This document shows, one piece after another, positions 62,557-64,000 of a stretch of DNA of 64,000 nucleotides; positions within the stretch are counted from its first letter, which is position 1, and each line of letters opens with the position of its first letter. Under the pieces are notes generated by a model. That model saw nothing but the letters and a program-made list of their open reading frames with translations. It ran no database searches and had not been told where the DNA came from. This DNA is from a bacterium MS4 (lineage in GTDB: Bacteria; Bacillota; Clostridia; Oscillospirales; Acutalibacteraceae): assembly GCA_000752215.1 (NCBI GenBank), contig CCFG01000011.1, positions 191,108-255,107 of the forward strand. Reading direction: 5' to 3'. A program made the position numbers and the translations under genes.

Positions 62557-63952
62557 TATGTCCAAAGTAAAAACGCCGATGCCGGAGCAGGACCCCAATG
62601 TGCGCAACAAGAATTTTGAAGAGGTCTCACTCGGCTACACGGAAGAAATGGCCGTGGAAGAGGCCAAACGGTGCCTGAACTGCAAAAACAAGCCGTGTGT
62701 CGGCGGATGCCCGGTGGGCGTGCGCATTCCAGAGTTTATCGGCTGCGTTGCTTCCGGCGATATGGAAAATGCTTACAAGATTATTAAGACGACGAACTCC
62801 CTTCCTGCCGTCTGCGGAAGGGTCTGCCCGCAGGAATCCCAGTGCGAGCAAAAATGTGTGCGCGGCATCAAAGGGGAGCCGGTGGGAATCGGCCGGCTGG
62901 AGCGCTACGTGGCCGACTGGCATATGAAGCACGGCGGGGCGGAGACATTTGAGGAAAAGCCGAACGGACACAAGGTCGCCGTGATCGGGGCGGGCCCCGC
63001 GGGCCTGACCTGCGCCGGGGATCTGGCGGCCCTGGGGTACTCCGTTACCGTGTTTGAGGCACTGCATACCGCGGGCGGCGTACTGATGTACGGCATCCCG
63101 CAGTTCAGACTGCCGAAGGAGATCGTGCAGAAGGAAATCGACGGCCTGAAGGACAAGGGCGTCGACATCCGGACCGATATGGTCATGGGCAAGGTGCTGT
63201 CGGTAGACGAGCTGTTTGAAATGGGCTATGAAGCCGTATTCATCGGCACCGGCGCCGGACTGCCCAGTTTTATGAATATTCCGGGCGAAGAACTGGTGGG
63301 GACTTACTCGGCCAATGAATTCCTGACGAGGGTAAACCTGATGAAGGCCTATCTGGACGAATACGACACCCCGATCATCCGGCCGAAGAACGTCGCCGTC
63401 GTGGGCGGAGGCAATGTGGCGATGGACGCCGCGAGGACCGCCAAGCGTCTGGGCGCGGAGAATGTGTATATTGTGTACCGCCGCGCCGAAGAGCAGATGC
63501 CCGCGCGGAAAGAGGAAATCCACCACGCGAAGGAAGAGGGCATCCTTTTCAACCTTTTGCGCAATCCCGTTGCCATCCACGGCGACGAAAACGGCAGGGT
63601 CAGGTCGATCGAGTGCATCGAGATGGAGCTTGGCGAGCCGGACGCCTCCGGCAGACGCAAGCCGGTGCCCAAAGAAGGATCGAACTTTGAGATCCCGGTG
63701 GACTGTGTGGTCATGGCGATCGGCAACTCGCCGAACCCGCTGATCCGCTCTACGACCGAGGGTCTGGAAGCGAACAGGAAAGGCTGCATCGTTGTGGATG
63801 AAGCGACCATGGCGACGACCCGGGAGGGCGTTTACGCCGCGGGCGACGCCGTCAGCGGCGCCGCAACCGTGATTCTGGCCATGGGCGGCGGCAAGGAAGC
63901 CGCTCGCTCCATCGATCAGTACATTCAGGCCAAAGCAGATAAAGCAAAATAA
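62549..63952 (+). CDS. nfnB: NfnAB subunit B (glutamate synthase small-subunit-like)
   Basis: A 467-aa protein. Two N-terminal [4Fe-4S] sites are C42/C45/C50/C54 and C89/C93/C99/C103. FAD site GAGPAGLTCAGDLAALGYSVTVFEA, NADP(H) site AVVGGGNVAMDAARTAKRLGA, and the closing GVYAAGDAVSGAATVILAMGGGKEAA. Although GltD-like, its pairing with nfnA and the absence of a gltB gene mark it as the bifurcating subunit. ATG 62549 follows GGAGGGTG within nfnA. Confidence 0.93.
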   Translation: MPNMSKVKTPMPEQDPNVRNKNFEEVSLGYTEEMAVEEAKRCLNCKNKPCVGGCPVGVRIPEFIGCVASGDMENAYKIIKTTNSLPAVCGRVCPQESQCEQKCVRGIKGEPVGIGRLERYVADWHMKHGGAETFEEKPNGHKVAVIGAGPAGLTCAGDLAALGYSVTVFEALHTAGGVLMYGIPQFRLPKEIVQKEIDGLKDKGVDIRTDMVMGKVLSVDELFEMGYEAVFIGTGAGLPSFMNIPGEELVGTYSANEFLTRVNLMKAYLDEYDTPIIRPKNVAVVGGGNVAMDAARTAKRLGAENVYIVYRRAEEQMPARKEEIHHAKEEGILFNLLRNPVAIHGDENGRVRSIECIEMELGEPDASGRRKPVPKEGSNFEIPVDCVVMAIGNSPNPLIRSTTEGLEANRKGCIVVDEATMATTREGVYAAGDAVSGAATVILAMGGGKEAARSIDQYIQAKADKAK

Positions 63953-63965
63953 GGACAAACCGACC

Positions 63966-63996
63966 AAACCGCCGTATTTTACGGCGGTTTTTTTTT
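63966..63996 (+). terminator. Intrinsic terminator of nfnAB
   Basis: AACCGCCGTA (63967-63976) pairs with TACGGCGGTT, followed by a run of T to 63996. Confidence 0.93.
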
Positions 63997-64000
63997 ATTC

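Noticed and set aside
62549..63952. Glutamate synthase small subunit (gltD)
   Set aside because: The protein is GltD-like, but nfnA overlaps its start and no gltB large subunit is present, so NfnB is the better call.
60233..63967. Long antisense frames opposite spoIVA and nfnB (about 450 codons each)
   Set aside because: They are produced by GC-biased third positions of the real genes; no ribosome-binding site and no recognisable domain.

Overview
The window is about 64 kb of chromosome from a Gram-positive, endospore-forming anaerobe of the class Clostridia. I infer the Oscillospirales (the Caproiciproducens / Clostridium leptum neighbourhood). The basis is the low/medium-GC coding style with strong GGAGG ribosome-binding sites, TTG/GTG starts, spore genes (alpha/beta SASP, pdaA-like deacetylase, gerW/ytfJ, spoVM, sipL, spoIVA) and strictly anaerobic energy genes (butyryl-CoA pathway with Etf, NfnAB, membrane pyrophosphatase). 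The exact genus cannot be fixed from the sequence alone. I saw no phage, insertion sequence or CRISPR array; this is a core chromosomal region.

Layout. 0-10.8 kb: mixed single genes, namely a cortex muramic-lactam deacetylase, a SASP, an M14 peptidoglycan peptidase, endonuclease IV, a lytic transglycosylase, small membrane proteins, tRNA-Leu(CAG), a flavoprotein with a divergent HxlR regulator, and DegV. 10.8-16.4 kb: a membrane pyrophosphatase of the K+-independent signature, a DMT transporter, an AlaX-type editing protein and threonine aldolase. 16.6-24.6 kb: the operon thl-crt-hbd-bcd-etfB-etfA behind a promoter whose -10 is covered by a Rex-like operator. It is followed by a convergent CoA-transferase and a divergent WYL-type regulator. 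25.6-31 kb: MntP, HisH-HisF, a DacF-like carboxypeptidase, Pgi and a P-loop protein. 31-41 kb: yceD-rpmF, a DUF512 radical-SAM-like protein with der-plsY, rpmB, a site-2 protease with scpA-scpB-DUF2953-gerW-dacB-rluB. 41.3-44.6 kb: a three-gene biotin-dependent carboxyltransferase set with an unusual, shortened CoA-side subunit. 44.6-58.4 kb: a long housekeeping operon yicC-remA-gmk-rpoZ-priA-def-fmt-yugP-rsmB-rlmN-prpC-prkC-rsgA-thiN, ending in a small membrane protein and a 26-codon spoVM gene. 58.5-61.6 kb: sipL and spoIVA. 61.6-64 kb: nfnA-nfnB.

How the genes work together. The thl...etfA operon converts two acetyl-CoA to butyryl-CoA with probable flavin-based electron bifurcation, the CoA-transferase would release the acid, and NfnAB and the pyrophosphatase balance NADH/NADPH/ferredoxin and recover PPi energy. 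SpoVM, SpoIVA and SipL, encoded side by side, form the basement layer of the spore coat. The most interesting points are the spoVM gene (with Ser in place of the key Pro9) next to sipL-spoIVA, the Rex-like site on the butyrate promoter, the divergent carboxyltransferase/5S/biotin-carrier operon, and an orphan intrinsic terminator just upstream of the pdaA-like gene.
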